Below are positions 1-10,807 of a DNA stretch of 64,000 nt, one piece after another. Under the pieces are notes generated by a model. The model ran no database searches. It was not told the DNA's origin and saw only the letters and a program-made list of their open reading frames with translations. The stretch is from contig JAJUBI010000004.1 in the NCBI GenBank assembly GCA_022419385.1, forward strand, positions 372,001-436,000. The letters run 5' to 3'. The translations under genes were made by a program, and so were the position numbers. Each line of letters begins with the position of its first letter. Position 1 is the stretch's first letter. The DNA comes from Paraconiothyrium sp. Pb-2020 (lineage: Eukaryota; Ascomycota; Dothideomycetes; Pleosporales; Didymosphaeriaceae).

Positions 1-2095
1 CGCCGATGATTCATTGCACGAGCTTGTCCGCGGAATGGAGGGGCTTTAGTACGCTTTAGCCATTCTGATCTTCAGCGTCATTTGGTCTTGCATTTTCCTG
101 AGCATTTGCGATGTTTTCCTTTCATTCATTGTATCATGTTACGGGCATTTCTGGAGTTTGCTATGCACACTGAGCGTTCACCGTCCTTTTAACATTTCCT
201 ACATTTTGAATGTGGGAGAGAGAACAAAAGTTGCTTTTCCTGGATCTTGACCCACTGGAGAACGCGCACGGCTACTTCGACTCATTTTGCCTTCTTCTCG
301 AAGTCTCGCGAGGCAGCACTGGTCGGGGTAAACCGCAGGTTTTGGGGGAGTAGGGCGGGAATTGCTGCACATGCCCGACCTGATGTCGATGAAGGTGTGC
401 CTGAATCTACTTCATCGGCTCGGTCACAACTCGCTTCAGACAATTCACGTCCACTTTTAGCTGGTAAGGGTGGACAATGACAGGGCCAACAATTTAGAGA
501 GCGATCATCATCTCACCTCCATACTTCACCAATCTTTACGCCAGAGCTGGGAATATCCGCTTCAAATTGCATCCTGGTTCCTCTATTTGCGGCTGCGAAT
601 CGTTCACGTATCCCGATATGCTATGGTCCTTTGGGATTCGGATTATCTACGAAGGGCAGAGCGTGTAGAAGAGAGTGTGGCGGGCGATGCAGGCTTTGTG
701 GTTTGAGGGACAGGGCGCCCGGGAGTGGACCTGTGATGGACGTGGGAACTGAATCCTGGTATTCTGAAGGGATATTGTTTGTCCCGTGAGGAGGGCTTGA
801 AGATTGTTTGTCATGTGCGGAATCGAAAATGCGACCGCACAGTAGCCATGTAATGAGGGTTGTCCTTGGGTTTTGTAAGCATATGCATCTGACGGGTCAT
901 GGTGGATGGTTGGGGGGTCTGGTTGGGTTCGGCAGTAACCCTCGTAATTCTAGTATACTTCACTTCGGTCCGGCAAGGATGTGTACTTTGGTCTCATGTT
1001 CGTTATGTCAAGCGTGTGAATAGAATGGCGAGCGCCATCGGCAGTACAGCGTTGGGTGGGTCGCCCGGACTGCAAGTAACCAGGTCTTTCTTTAGACGTA
1101 AGGGAATCTTTAGAGGTTTTCCAATCCGCTCGGTACCACATCCGCTTTATCACACTATTATCGCTTCAAGTGTAGTGCCTCCTAGGACATGCTGATCCAA
1201 ACATCTTCTCCGGATCTCTCTCCATCACGACCTGGTACTGAAGCTTGCTACGCTTGTAGAGGGTTTGGGACGGCAGAGTGAAATGGCCAGCGGTTCCTAA
1301 TTCGCCTGTTCTTTTTCCCAAAAATTTAGCCTGGCAACATTTTCTGAATAGCCTCAAGTCAATATAGCAGCATGACAGGCCCGTATTGCCTTTATAAACT
1401 TGACGCAACGCTTCATGTTGACAAGGCTGGTAACGAGTACATCAAGGTCGAGCGCGCACCCTTATCATAAAGCCGAGCATCAGATGAGGAAAATGTGGTT
1501 TTATTCACTTACCCCCTTGAGAGCGTGAACATTACCTACAACCAGTGGTTGTTCTGGGCGACAAGGTAATCTCGCGAAATATGGAGTGACAAGAACGTTC
1601 GTCAAAACGATACAGGAGACACGTCGTACTGGAGCCTTCCGTTCGAGCATATGAAGGTAGGACAAGCGATTCTTTCATCGATCTCCGACTGTTCATATTT
1701 CGCGCTCGCTGGATCGCCTCACTGATGTATGATACTGTTCCACGCGTTTGTTAGCGATGGACATATCATGCGCATTCCTACCGCAATAGTTCGGCAGCCG
1801 CTAAAGCCTCCAATCCCTCGTCACAGCTAAGCAACGCTCAGATTTGGTAGACACGGCTTAATCGTGTGCCCTATATCAGAGGATGTGGGAAAAAACCTAA
1901 GCAGTACGGGATCTTCTCAAGCAGCTCCGTGGTCGCCTTTCAGCAAGCACATCTCAAAATCATTCAAGAGGATACGTTTATCGAGGCCTGCCGATACAGA
2001 AAGTACGTATTTCTTTAGTACGACATACTAATACTGTACAACTCGTTGGTCCCACAGATAGGTTACATATCAACACACTCGCTAAATCCTCCCAT
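1..2095. other. Left-edge region without a recognisable gene
   Basis: Only short open frames occur on both strands (under 100 codons), none with a family motif I recognise. No tRNA-like B box and no long repeat was seen by eye. It could be intergenic DNA or a decayed gene; the stretch around 1420-1700 reads as short coding-like pieces broken by stops, which is not enough to name anything. Confidence 0.5.
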
Positions 2096-2536
2096 TCACC
2101 ATAACCATCCCTTTATCTTTTTCTCTTCTGTTTTGATATCCCCCCTCTCGGTCACCTTCCCTGCATCTGACATATTTGTCTTTTCTTGAGCAACCGCTTT
2201 CTTGACCTCTTCTTCCAAATCTCTAATCGTCCCCTGTTGTTCACTCTTTTCATCCATGACCTCAAGCTTGAGCCAAACGTAGTAGGCGAGCTGGTATGTA
2301 AAAAGGGCGATGAGGAAGGACTTCAAGACGGGATAGGTGTTGTTGCGGTAGAAAGTTCCTACGCGCGAGGGAGCTTTCTTGAGAGAGGGAGGCGCTTGGT
2401 TTGGGTTTGGCGATTGTGCTGGTGGATGGGGTTGCGGTGGAGCGGGATCTGTAGGCTTGGTGATGTATCGCCTTATGGGGTGAAGACGTTGCGCTATCCG
2501 TGGTGGAAATGTTTGGAAGAGGCGTTGTGCGTTCAT
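2096..2536 (-). CDS. Putative mitochondrial single-pass membrane protein, 146 aa
   Basis: This is a single uninterrupted frame. The first 30 or so residues are rich in Arg with almost no acid (MNAQRLFQTFPPRIAQRL, then IRRYI), as in a mitochondrial presequence. A Pro-rich linker follows, then one hydrophobic segment at about residues 67-88 (YPVLKSFLIALFTYQLAYYV) and a charged, probably coiled-coil tail containing EEEVKKAVAQEK. This layout (presequence, one helix, coiled coil) resembles inner-membrane assembly factors such as Ina17, but I see no diagnostic motif, so that is only a suggestion. The gene is divergent from RAMP4 across about 630 bp. The ATG at 2536 is chosen because it precedes the presequence-like segment. 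Confidence 0.6.
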   Translation of the reverse strand: MNAQRLFQTFPPRIAQRLHPIRRYITKPTDPAPPQPHPPAQSPNPNQAPPSLKKAPSRVGTFYRNNTYPVLKSFLIALFTYQLAYYVWLKLEVMDEKSEQQGTIRDLEEEVKKAVAQEKTNMSDAGKVTERGDIKTEEKKIKGWLW

Positions 2537-3165
2537 CGTGAAAGTAAGTTGTTGCTTGAGGTTGTGTTAGCGGGGTTGTCCAGGTTAATGAACCGATCGA
2601 ACCGTCGCGGAGGACTGACGAAGGTTAGAAGACCATGTGTGTTTGCCAACTGAGCTTCCTGAGCTTCCAGCGAACAGCGATTGAGTCACTCTAGGTATTG
2701 CAATGCGCTGCGCCTTTATAGTAATCCGTCAAAGCTTCAGACACTGACTTTGCTGCCAGCTACCCGCTCTTTCAACCGCGCCAGGTGAGGTGCAGATTTG
2801 TATCGCTCGATGTCGAAGCTCAATGATAGTCGTCGACTGATTGCAGACGTATCAACTCCTTCCACGGTGATAATAAAGGCAATGCGAAAGCGCGTAGATT
2901 CGATGGCCGTAGCTCCCACGCCACGGAAGGAAACGCAGTCGGCAAACGGCAAACCCCCGAAGTTCACCTCCGCTCCGCAAGGGTCCGTCCGTGCGCACAT
3001 TTCCGATAGAGACACCTTGCATCACCCACCGTTCTTTACTACACCCGCTGCTCCCACACACGCGGCACTCGCACACAACTCGCCTCGCCTCTCCCATAGC
3101 CCCTGACCAACTGCTTTTCGAATCCGACAGTCTCTCTGTGTCTAGGCACCTCGACGATTACCCCA
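2537..3165. promoter_or_regulatory. Shared upstream region of two divergent genes
   Basis: A 629-bp spacer lies between the start of the mitochondrial-type protein (minus strand) and RAMP4 (plus strand). It must contain both promoters and 5' leaders. It has open frames on both strands up to about 100 codons, but none shows a recognised domain. No clear TATA box was identified. Confidence 0.4.
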
Positions 3166-3578
3166 ATGGTACACTCCACAATCTACCTACTCGGCTTGTT
3201 GAGCAACAACTACTGACGGACGATGTACAGGCGCAAACACCCCAACAACGCGCCGCGAACGCACGCTACGCCCGCCGCGAAGAGAGCAAGATGGGCAAGC
3301 CTGTTGACGACAGGGTCAAGCGCACGAAACAGGATTTCAAGTCGCCCATCAGCAAAGGATGGATAAGTACGTCTTTCGCCAGCGCTCCGTTACACCTTTT
3401 ATTTTTTGGAAGTTGAAGGAAGTGTACGTTCTGGGGAAAGGTCGTGTGGAAAATCCGACGTTAAAGTGGAGGATAGGGGTGCGACAAGTCAGAACGAACG
3501 GCTAACATACGGACAGTCGTGCTAGGCTTTGTGTTGGCTGGCGGTGCGATCTTCGAGCTCCTGAAGCTTTTCTTCTAA
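3166..3578 (+). CDS. YSY6: Stress-associated ER protein RAMP4/SERP1 (Ysy6), 66 aa
   Basis: RAMP4 is a tail-anchored ER membrane protein of the Sec61 translocon that helps stabilise membrane proteins under stress. The exons are 3166-3168, 3231-3366 and 3517-3578. The product begins MAQTPQQRAANARYARR, continues with GKPVDDRVKRTKQDFKSP, and ends in one C-terminal hydrophobic helix (IIVLGFVLAGGAIFELLKLFF, about residues 45-66). This is the complete family layout at the normal length. Exon 1 is only the ATG: the donor GTACAC follows it directly, and the 62-nt intron has TACTGAC before its acceptor. The second intron is 150 nt, longer than most here. Frame and phase agree across both junctions. Confidence 0.93.
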
Positions 3579-3889
3579 GCCGTACGAACGAGCAACGGCG
3601 CATCATGGCTAAGAACGAGACGGGAGCGAAGGAGGCGTACGCCGCTTCGACAACAAAGCGCAGGGTTTCTTCGTATTCGATTTCAAGCTTCTAGGGAAAA
3701 CGGCGTTCATAGCGTGGAATCAGCATATGCACGTAGCAGCTGTCTGTCGCGGTCTATTTAGACTTGTTCAGTTGTTGGCAGAAGGTGGCGGACACCGAAT
3801 GCAATACACTCAATTAAATTCTTATAGCGTGAGTTAGTGATGTGAACAGCAAGGCACAAGCTCGATCAGATGCCTCAAATCGTGCTCGA
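3579..3889. other. Convergent 3' intergenic region
   Basis: This 311-bp stretch lies between the stop of RAMP4 (plus strand) and the stop of AP-3 delta (minus strand). It probably holds the two 3' untranslated regions. No gene or strong repeat was seen. Confidence 0.5.
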
Positions 3890-6800
3890 CTACTCTTGAG
3901 CAACCACCGGCTCCACCTCGTCCATACTGACAACTCTCCGCTTCTTTTTCTTTTTCTTGACCACGCCCTCTGCCTCCTTGTCCTCCTCAGCAGCATCGCC
4001 GCCTCCAGCTTTGACCTTCTTTTTCTTCTTCTTGACAGGCGCAACTTCACCCTCTCCCTCTCCGTTTGCACCTGCGCCTTCAGCATCGCCAGTAGGCTCC
4101 AGAGACAACGCACCCTCTACCTCAGCTTTCCTGACCTTCTTCTTTCTCTTCTTCACTACAGTCTCCCCCTTGACCTCTAGTCGTTCACTGGCGCGTTGCA
4201 TCTCAAGCCTCAATCGTTCAACCTCGGCAAGCGCACGATTCATTTCGGCTTCTTCCTGCTCCTTGCGCTCCATCTCGAAGCGCGTGAGTTTTCTGCCTGA
4301 GCTATCGTCGTCATCAAGAGAGAGAGAGCCAAGGCCTGAAGAGTCAACTTCCAACACGCTCTTCTTCCCTCGAGCTTGGGCAGATGCAAGACGTGGGGAG
4401 AAGAGGTCTTCGCGCGACGAAGAAGTAGAAAGCGCGTCGTTCGAGCCGAGTGTTTCATCGCCCATGATTTCTATGCGACGAGGCGCGCGACGAGGACTGC
4501 GGGCTCGTGCAATCTCTTCTCTGCTAGGCGACGATCCGCGTTTCTCGAGCTCGAGGTCCATGATAGGGATTGAATCAATGTCGAGCTCCGTATTGTTTTC
4601 CCGAACAATTCTGCCGAGCGGAGTAGCTGTCCCACTGGCCCGATCGCCTTCGGGATCGATGTAAAATGGGTCGTCCTTATAGCGTTCTTTGCGTTCTGCT
4701 TTCCGTCGAGTGATGATGTCAGGATCGAGATATTCGTCTTCTGTGGCTTTCTGATAGGACGTAGGTTCCTTCTGTGGTGCATCGAGACGCTCTGAGGCCG
4801 AGATCGCAACCGGGGCTTGCGCTTCGGTGTAGGACACCGGGGTTTCAGTGTACGCCGCGTAAACATGGTCTTCGTCTGCTTCGAAGCCTTCTAGTTCTGC
4901 TTGAGACAGGAGGTATTGCAGATTGGGATTGATAGGTGTGTCCAGGTCTAAATCGTCGGGCACGGAAACTTTACGCTGAGCGCCTGGTGCGACAGGATTG
5001 AGTTCAGCTCCCGAGAAGAGAGCGGGTATGGCTTGGGTTAGCAGGAGAGGAGGCTCGGTGAATTCGCCGTGATCTATACCAGTCTCAGTCCCAGAAGCAG
5101 CCTCGGAGGCGAGACGCATTAGCTCAAGATATTCTACTGCGCGTTCTTGAACCTCCAGGTCCGGGTGGGTGGACAATGGCTCCAGGAAGTGTATGATCCG
5201 GGCCATGAGGAGAGACATCAAAGTCTTTCGTTCCGGTGTCCATGACACTTGTTCATTGCTTGCCAATTTGGCGAAGACTTTAGGGAAAGCTTGTAGATAC
5301 ACCGCGAGTGTTTTTGAGGATAGCTGCAACGAGGTCGGATGTAGTAGAGAAGATAGGACAGGCTCAACCTTGGTCAGGTAGGAGGCGAATTCTCCCACGA
5401 GCCAGCCAGCGTATTCAAGCACACCTTGCCCGCCGTTGCCGGAAGAAGGGAACATTTGGTCGCGGAGGTCGACGAATATCAGCGACTGCGCCGCGTCAAC
5501 TGCCTCTGGTCGCACGCTCTTGACTCGTATAGCTACGTTCTGTAGTTCTCGTCCGATACCACGGCCCACGTCATCTGTCTGATCAAGATCGCTTTCCTCT
5601 CCCGACGCAGTGGATTTCGTTGCAGGCGAAACGCGCACCAGCTGGACTAGTACATCTATATACCATTCGAAATCGGTGATATTAGAGTAGGTGTCACGCG
5701 AGCACATATCAAGGATCCTGCGGATGACATTTGTACGGTAGTCCTCAGGAAGGGGCGGCGGTTGATCCGACCGTTGTTCATGCTGTCGAAGAGATTCTTC
5801 AGCGTCCGAATCATCTGATTCTGCATATGGTGTGACACCGGTTGCTCGGGCGCGATCATTTGCCGGATTATCTGCGGAGGATGCGACTGGCGCGTTGCGA
5901 AGCTGTCGCATGAGGCGTCCAACGATGGCTGTAAGATTTTCGCTGTTGACCATGCCAACTACAAGGTCCAGAGCGCGCATTCTTATTGATATGTCAGGAT
6001 CATCGATACACTCGAGAATCACGTCCTGTTGCTGCGAGACCAGATAAGGGTGTGATTGGACGATCTTCTCAAACGCTAACAATGCAACGTATTTTACTGT
6101 AGTAAGATGAGATGTGGCAAGGTACTCGAAGTGGAAAATAGCTTACAGTTCGCATCGCCTTCAATGACCATCATTCCCCTAAGCTTTCCAACGCATAGTC
6201 TTGCAACCTCTTCGCCCTCGGTCGTACCCTCTACGGCTTCAAGGATGCCACCCTGAATGATTCCACTAATACATTCGTACAGCAGGGACATGGCGGAGGT
6301 TTCTCGAATTATCTTGGTCAGCGGGGGAAGCAGCTTTTTAATCAGTCTAGGTTCCAGAGGGGTCAGAGTCGCGAACTGAGGCTGTCAGTGATGGCTTGTC
6401 TTCGGGAGCAATTGACTGACGAGCTTAATGAGCTTGATGGCCATCCAGTTGTTTCCCCCCTCGACAAGCAAGTCGAACAGTCGTGGCGCGAGCGGTAGGA
6501 AATCCTGTGGTCTTCGCCATCCTAGTTCACATATGACGTTAACAATGGCAGCTGTAACACTTGGATCTTCATGGTCGTCCTGCAGCCTCCTTTATCTTGG
6601 GCCACGCAGGTCGCAATGTTTCCGGGTATACAAGCGCTAGTCGATATAGCGTCACGACCGTCTTCTTCCTTATTGAAGCGTGTGAGTGCGTTAGGCGGGG
6701 TAGCAAGTCGGACAGCACAGAGCTCGCCATGGTCGGATTGATGACGTGCGGGATAGCGACCAATGGCAGGGAGATAACAGAAGGCGTGGGGCTCGAAACA

Positions 6801-7175
6801 TCCTTCTTGAGCTGGTTCTCCGCCAGTAGCAGCACATCTGTATCTCTCCGGTAGCTCTGCACTGCGGCTAGGTATCCTGTCCGCTTGTGTCTCCATTTTG
6901 GCGAGGACATTACTTCCAAGACATTGAAGGAGACCCAGGACATGTCGTGGCCAAACATCTCGAGGTACGTAAGCTTCATAAGAGCGGTGGACTTCAGGTC
7001 CATATCGGTGGACCGGATTTCCTTGCGACATTCCTTGATCGATTCATCGATATATTCTTTCTCGGTGCCTTTGTGGTTGCGCAAGCCTCGAATGAGGTCG
7101 TACAGCGATTTTTCGAACCTAGACACACTTAACTCCTACACAGTTGTACCACAGAACACAGTCCATCCCGTACAT
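3890..7175 (-). CDS. apl5: AP-3 complex delta subunit (delta-adaptin, Apl5), frame broken near 6587
   Basis: This is the large subunit of the AP-3 adaptor, which sorts cargo from Golgi/endosome to the vacuole. Exons are 7175-7174, 7118-6421, 6375-6147 and 6096-3890; introns are 55, 45 and 50 nt. The N-terminal adaptin trunk is clear: FEKSLYDLIRGLRNHKG, then KSTALMKLTYLEMFGHDMSW and FNVLEVMSSPK. It continues with GGNNWMAIKLIKLF and SAMSLLYECISGIIQGGIL. The C-terminal half is acidic, then Lys-rich (KKKKK runs), as in delta subunits. The length would be about 1044 aa. The start codon is split by intron 1 (AT|G), giving the conserved MFEKSL start. Within exon 2, after WPKIKE, the frame reaches a stop, while the expected sequence (RLQDDHEDPSVTAAIVNVIC) continues in another frame. 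No intron can explain this. Everything on either side is intact. Confidence 0.9.
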
Positions 7176-7582
7176 GTTTGCACTGCTCAGGTGACGTCCC
7201 TTCGCTGTCCACCAGGGTTTCTGAGCGGTCGTGGAGGGGTAGGTTGGCGGGAGCGTCGTGTGCCAGCAGGCATGATCAGCGAAGATATGCCGGCATGAGG
7301 TGGTCTGATAGCGGGCAATGGGCGGAAGCTCAGTGAGCTCTTGGGCAGGTCTGACGCCGTGGATTGCAGATGTTGCGTGTGTTGCAGCGCGGACGTGCCT
7401 GATGGTGCAGCTTGGTGCCCGCCGGAGCCGCACTTTCGCCGACGCTCAGCATCATCCCTGCACGCTCGAGCTCCCGTCCGCTGTGCACTAGCGTGCGCTC
7501 TCCGCATTACATTCCAGCGCGACGTTGCTCCTCAGAAACGGCCATCGACTGATATACGTCTGCCTCGCACATTACCCGCAAC
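7176..7582. promoter_or_regulatory. Divergent promoter region of AP-3 delta and EMC2
   Basis: A 407-bp, GC-rich spacer lies between two divergent genes. Open frames on both strands are short and look like chance frames. It should contain both promoters. No specific element was identified. Confidence 0.4.
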
Positions 7583-8604
7583 ATGGTGCACGCGAACCTT
7601 TTGACCCCACCTTCCCGGATCCCTCCAGAAACAGCCCTGCAACTTTCCCAAAAGGCACCTCTGATCCTGGCCTCCGCGCCGACTTCCTCGTTACCGTGGC
7701 CGCTGTCGCTCCTGTTCAGCCGGGAGACACCTGAGACGTGGGCGATACACGAGAATCTGCTGTTGGCCGCATTGCGCACAGGCGACGATGCATCAGCGCG
7801 CCAGATCCTCGATCGCTTGACCACACGCTTCGGCGCTGACAACGAGCGCATGATCGCGCTGAAGGGCCTGTACGAAGAGGCTCTCGCACCAGACGAGAAG
7901 GGTCTGGAGAAAATATTCAACGACTATGAGAAGGTACTCAAGGAAGATCCCACAAACATGAGCGTGAGGAAGAGGAGGGTTGCGGTGCTCAAGAGCTTGG
8001 GGCGGACGGCAGATGCCATTACGGCGTTGACAGTGTTGGTGGAGAACAGCCCGACCGACGCGGAAGCATGGGCCGAGTTGAGCGAGCTGTATGCGAGCAC
8101 AGGCGCATTGGGTCAGGCCATCTTCTGCTTGGAGGAGGTCCTACTGATCATGCCGAATGCTTGGAGTGTACGTCTGCTCTCTTTTGATTCCCCACGACTA
8201 GCGCCAACTAATGTTGTCGACAGGCGCACGCTCAAGTAGCTACCCTTCATTACCTTTCCGGGTCAACCTCTGTCCCGGCATTGACCCTAGCTTTGCGACA
8301 CTTCGCCCGCTCTGTGGAACTAAATGACTCGTACCTTCGCGGCTACTACGGCCTGAAGCTCGTATCTCAGAAGCTACTTCCCTTGCTCTCGGAGTCATCC
8401 GGGTCGAAACGAAACGCTGAGGAGGACGATGTTGTGCCGCCAAGGCCACAGTCGGTGAAGAAGTTGGAAGAGATTGCAACCGCCAAACTTGGCCAAATCG
8501 TACGGCAATACAGCGCAAGCACGCAAGGCCGGAGCGGGTATGATGAGGCCGAAGTCATAGCTGCCCGGGAGCTGCTCGACCGAGACGGCAAGGCGGAGCG
8601 GTGA
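7583..8604 (+). CDS. EMC2: ER membrane protein complex subunit 2 (EMC2), TPR protein, 321 aa
   Basis: EMC2 is the cytosolic TPR-rich subunit of the EMC, which inserts tail-anchored and multipass proteins into the ER membrane. Exons are 7583-8167 and 8224-8604, with a 56-nt intron (donor GTACGT, acceptor CGACAG). Helical repeats run through most of the protein: TWAIHENLLLAALRTGD, then KIFNDYEKVLKEDPTNMSVRKRR, DAEAWAELSELYASTGALGQ and CLEEVLLIMPNAWS. After the junction come AHAQVATLHYLSG and ALRHFARSVELNDSYLRGYYGL. There is no membrane helix, as expected. The ATG at 7583 gives the usual short N-terminus before the first repeat. The length fits the fungal family. Confidence 0.9.
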
Positions 8605-9072
8605 TTGGGGCCACGAAGTGGAGTGGGAATGTTTGATGAATTATGATACCTCTGCAACGGTATTGGTAGCATGCCATGGCTGGAGACGTTGTTAGCCCAG
8701 AGCGCTTAGAAACGGGCAGGATGCCGGGCAAGCCTAGGTCATACAACACAAGTCCCGACCTGGTTGAAAGAGAGCAAGATAACCATTGAACGTAATCAAC
8801 GGGAGCCCACATCGGAGCTTACCATCTAAGAGCCTTTGGAAAAAAGATGCATTTAGAAGTAGCTGCTTCTTCGTAGAGAGTTTATTCGTGAGGATGGTGG
8901 CTCCTTCCTCTTTCCATTGCGCCTTTGCCTCTTGCTGCACTTGCCACCTTCCGCAGGTCCGAAGGCATGCCGGCCAATTTGTTCCATTTCTTCACATATG
9001 CCATCTAACTCACTACACTTCACTTCAACACAATACAACCTGTACGCCACAGCAAACCTTCACAGATCCACA
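8605..9072. other. Intergenic region between EMC2 and a small membrane-protein gene
   Basis: This 468-bp stretch lies between two genes on the same strand. It probably holds the EMC2 3' untranslated region and the next promoter. Short overlapping frames have no recognisable content. Confidence 0.45.
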
Positions 9073-9656
9073 ATGTCCGATGCGCCTTCCTCTAACATCA
9101 TTGCAACCGCTGAAGACCTTTACACCGAAGAGCAGAAGAAACTCGTCAATAGCCCACTCTAAGGCCTTCTCCGTATGTGCTTTCACGATATGCGTCCTCG
9201 GTTAAACTCACACAATCTAGGCCAGCAGGTCATAAACGACATGAAGGCCTACGCCGTCGAGCACGGCCTTTATCACGACGAGGATCCAATACCGCCAGAG
9301 GTCTTCAAGAAAGGCCACATTCGGAACATCGTCGGCTTCATCGACTTCTGCATCAGCGATGCGTTGTACAACAATCCTTACAAAGTCGTTCCCCTCGTCT
9401 ACCTCGCCTCGGCCGGCATGCTCATCATATGCATCGTCATTAAGGAATACGTCATATTCCAGGCCACAAGGCGTCTCATGAAGGAGTGGGTCATGCAAAT
9501 TCACTATTCGATCCATGCTGTCTGCTGATGCATCTGAAATGTAGTCCGGAGCACGCCGACCTTCTCGAGAAGACTCTGGATACGCTGGCGAGCATTATGC
9601 CCGTTGTCGTTACTCTGGTGTTGTTTCTTTTTTCGCCGCTTATTGCGAATACGTAG
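9073..9656 (+). CDS. Small two-helix membrane protein of unknown function, 146 aa
   Basis: I do not recognise this family. The proposed exons are 9073-9144, 9229-9485 and 9545-9656. The product starts MSDAPSSNIIATAEDLY and continues with a soluble part (VINDMKAYAVEHGLYHDEDP, PPEVFKKGHIRNIVGFIDF). It has a hydrophobic helix (VVPLVYLASAGMLIICIVI), a short loop (MKDPEHADLLEKTLDTLA) and a second C-terminal helix (IMPVVVTLVLFLFSPLIA). Intron 1 (84 nt, donor GTCAAT) is needed because the first frame otherwise stops at 9160. Intron 2 (59 nt, donor GTGGGT, branch GCTGATG) restores a frame that ends right after the second helix. Both donors are weaker than usual here, so boundaries may shift by a few bases. 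Two helices joined by a short loop suggest a hairpin in an organelle or ER membrane. Confidence 0.6.
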
Positions 9657-10138
9657 ATGAATCGGTGCCGATGGCGCAGCGTGCGGTTGGGTGATGTATC
9701 AGGTCTGTTTTCGCCTTACTATGTAATACAGAGGCAAGTTCATGACAATCCTTTGTTGTATGCGGTTGTATGTTACTGCTTAGTGACTACTCAGTATTGA
9801 TTGTTGACCTCTCAGAAACACATCCTGGAATTTCAAGAGGCTTGTGACTCAAAATCACTTTCCCACTATTGCATTTTCTCCCATGCGGCGGTGAGGCATA
9901 ACTGCTGCTCCGAGGAATCTTTATGTCCGACTACCGACGGGAAACCTCACTGGCCCAGCAATATCTCTCATCTAGACACGACTCAACGACGGTTGTATGA
10001 TGTTCGAGCGCCCGAGATTTGGGTGCCACGCCTTTTGTAATCCTGGTCAAGAACCTACCCCTGTTGTACCTCAACGAATATCCTAACGTTCAACAAACGC
10101 CTTCAATTACATCCTTCCCGTGATATGTTTCCATTAAC
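9657..10138. other. Intergenic region before a decayed SDR
   Basis: This 482-bp stretch has no recognisable coding content. It follows the two-helix protein gene and precedes the decayed dehydrogenase on the other strand. Confidence 0.45.
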
Positions 10139-10807
10139 TTAACCCATGCCCGTTCGGGCACACCCAGGCTGATCAAAGTAGCTCAAGATACCCGCGTCAC
10201 AGTGTTTCATATTCTCAAATTCCGTGAATCGACACGGCACCTGTTTGGCAACTTCGTAAGCTGCGCCACCATTCTGTAGGAGCAATTTGCCCAGCAAGGT
10301 CAGCATCATGATAACTTGGGCGAGGATGTCGGGGCGTTGCGGAGCATTGGAAGCGCGGGCGCGCGTGGACGCATAGGATCCTTCCTTGTTGATGACGAAG
10401 CTGCTCCACCATCCTATGAGATCGCTCGGGACGATGGACACCTATTCTTCCTTGATGCCGGCGTTTTTGACCAGTGTCCCAACATAACACCACTCCCCAG
10501 TGGTTTGAGAAGCGGCGGCCGAAACTGCGTCGGGGTCTGTTGCATCTAAGGGATTGCTAGGACCATTAAGGCGGGTTCTTCAGCGCCTCTAGTAGCAAAT
10601 AGAATAGAGGAGGTGGCTACCTCGAGGCCGGAGAGTGTGCGGGAGCACTAAGTCAATATGCGATGCGCCAGCACGGGCAAAGGAGATGGCTGTCGCTGAA
10701 CCAATACCTTTGAAAGCTCCGGTCAGGGCTAGGCGCTTGCTTATCAGATGAGCTTTAAGGGTGGAAAGGGCCCGTAAGTATTGTAGTGCATTGTAGATAC
10801 GACGCAC
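10139..10807 (-). pseudogene. Decayed short-chain dehydrogenase/reductase (SDR)
   Basis: Pieces of a classical SDR occur in the correct order on the minus strand but with stops and losses. The cofactor loop is present (LALTGAFKGIGSATAIS, around 10700). Next comes a region with LDATDPDAVSAAA and a degenerate NAG motif (KNAGIKEE, around 10470). After a TAG come VSIVPSDLIGWWSSF and the catalytic-type Tyr-x3-Lys in YEVAKQ, then FDQPGCARTGMG before another stop near 10139. The normal SDR C-terminus is missing, and the segment between the cofactor loop and LDATDPD is shortened and carries stops. The TAG after KEE sits where SDR relatives usually have Trp, consistent with a G-to-A change of TGG. I infer a pseudogene; coordinates are approximate. 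Confidence 0.72.

Noticed and set aside
3957..4664. 235-codon plus-strand frame, Ser/Phe-rich
   Set aside because: It is the antisense of the Lys/Glu-rich tail of AP-3 delta; its composition is explained by the complementary codons and it has no domain.
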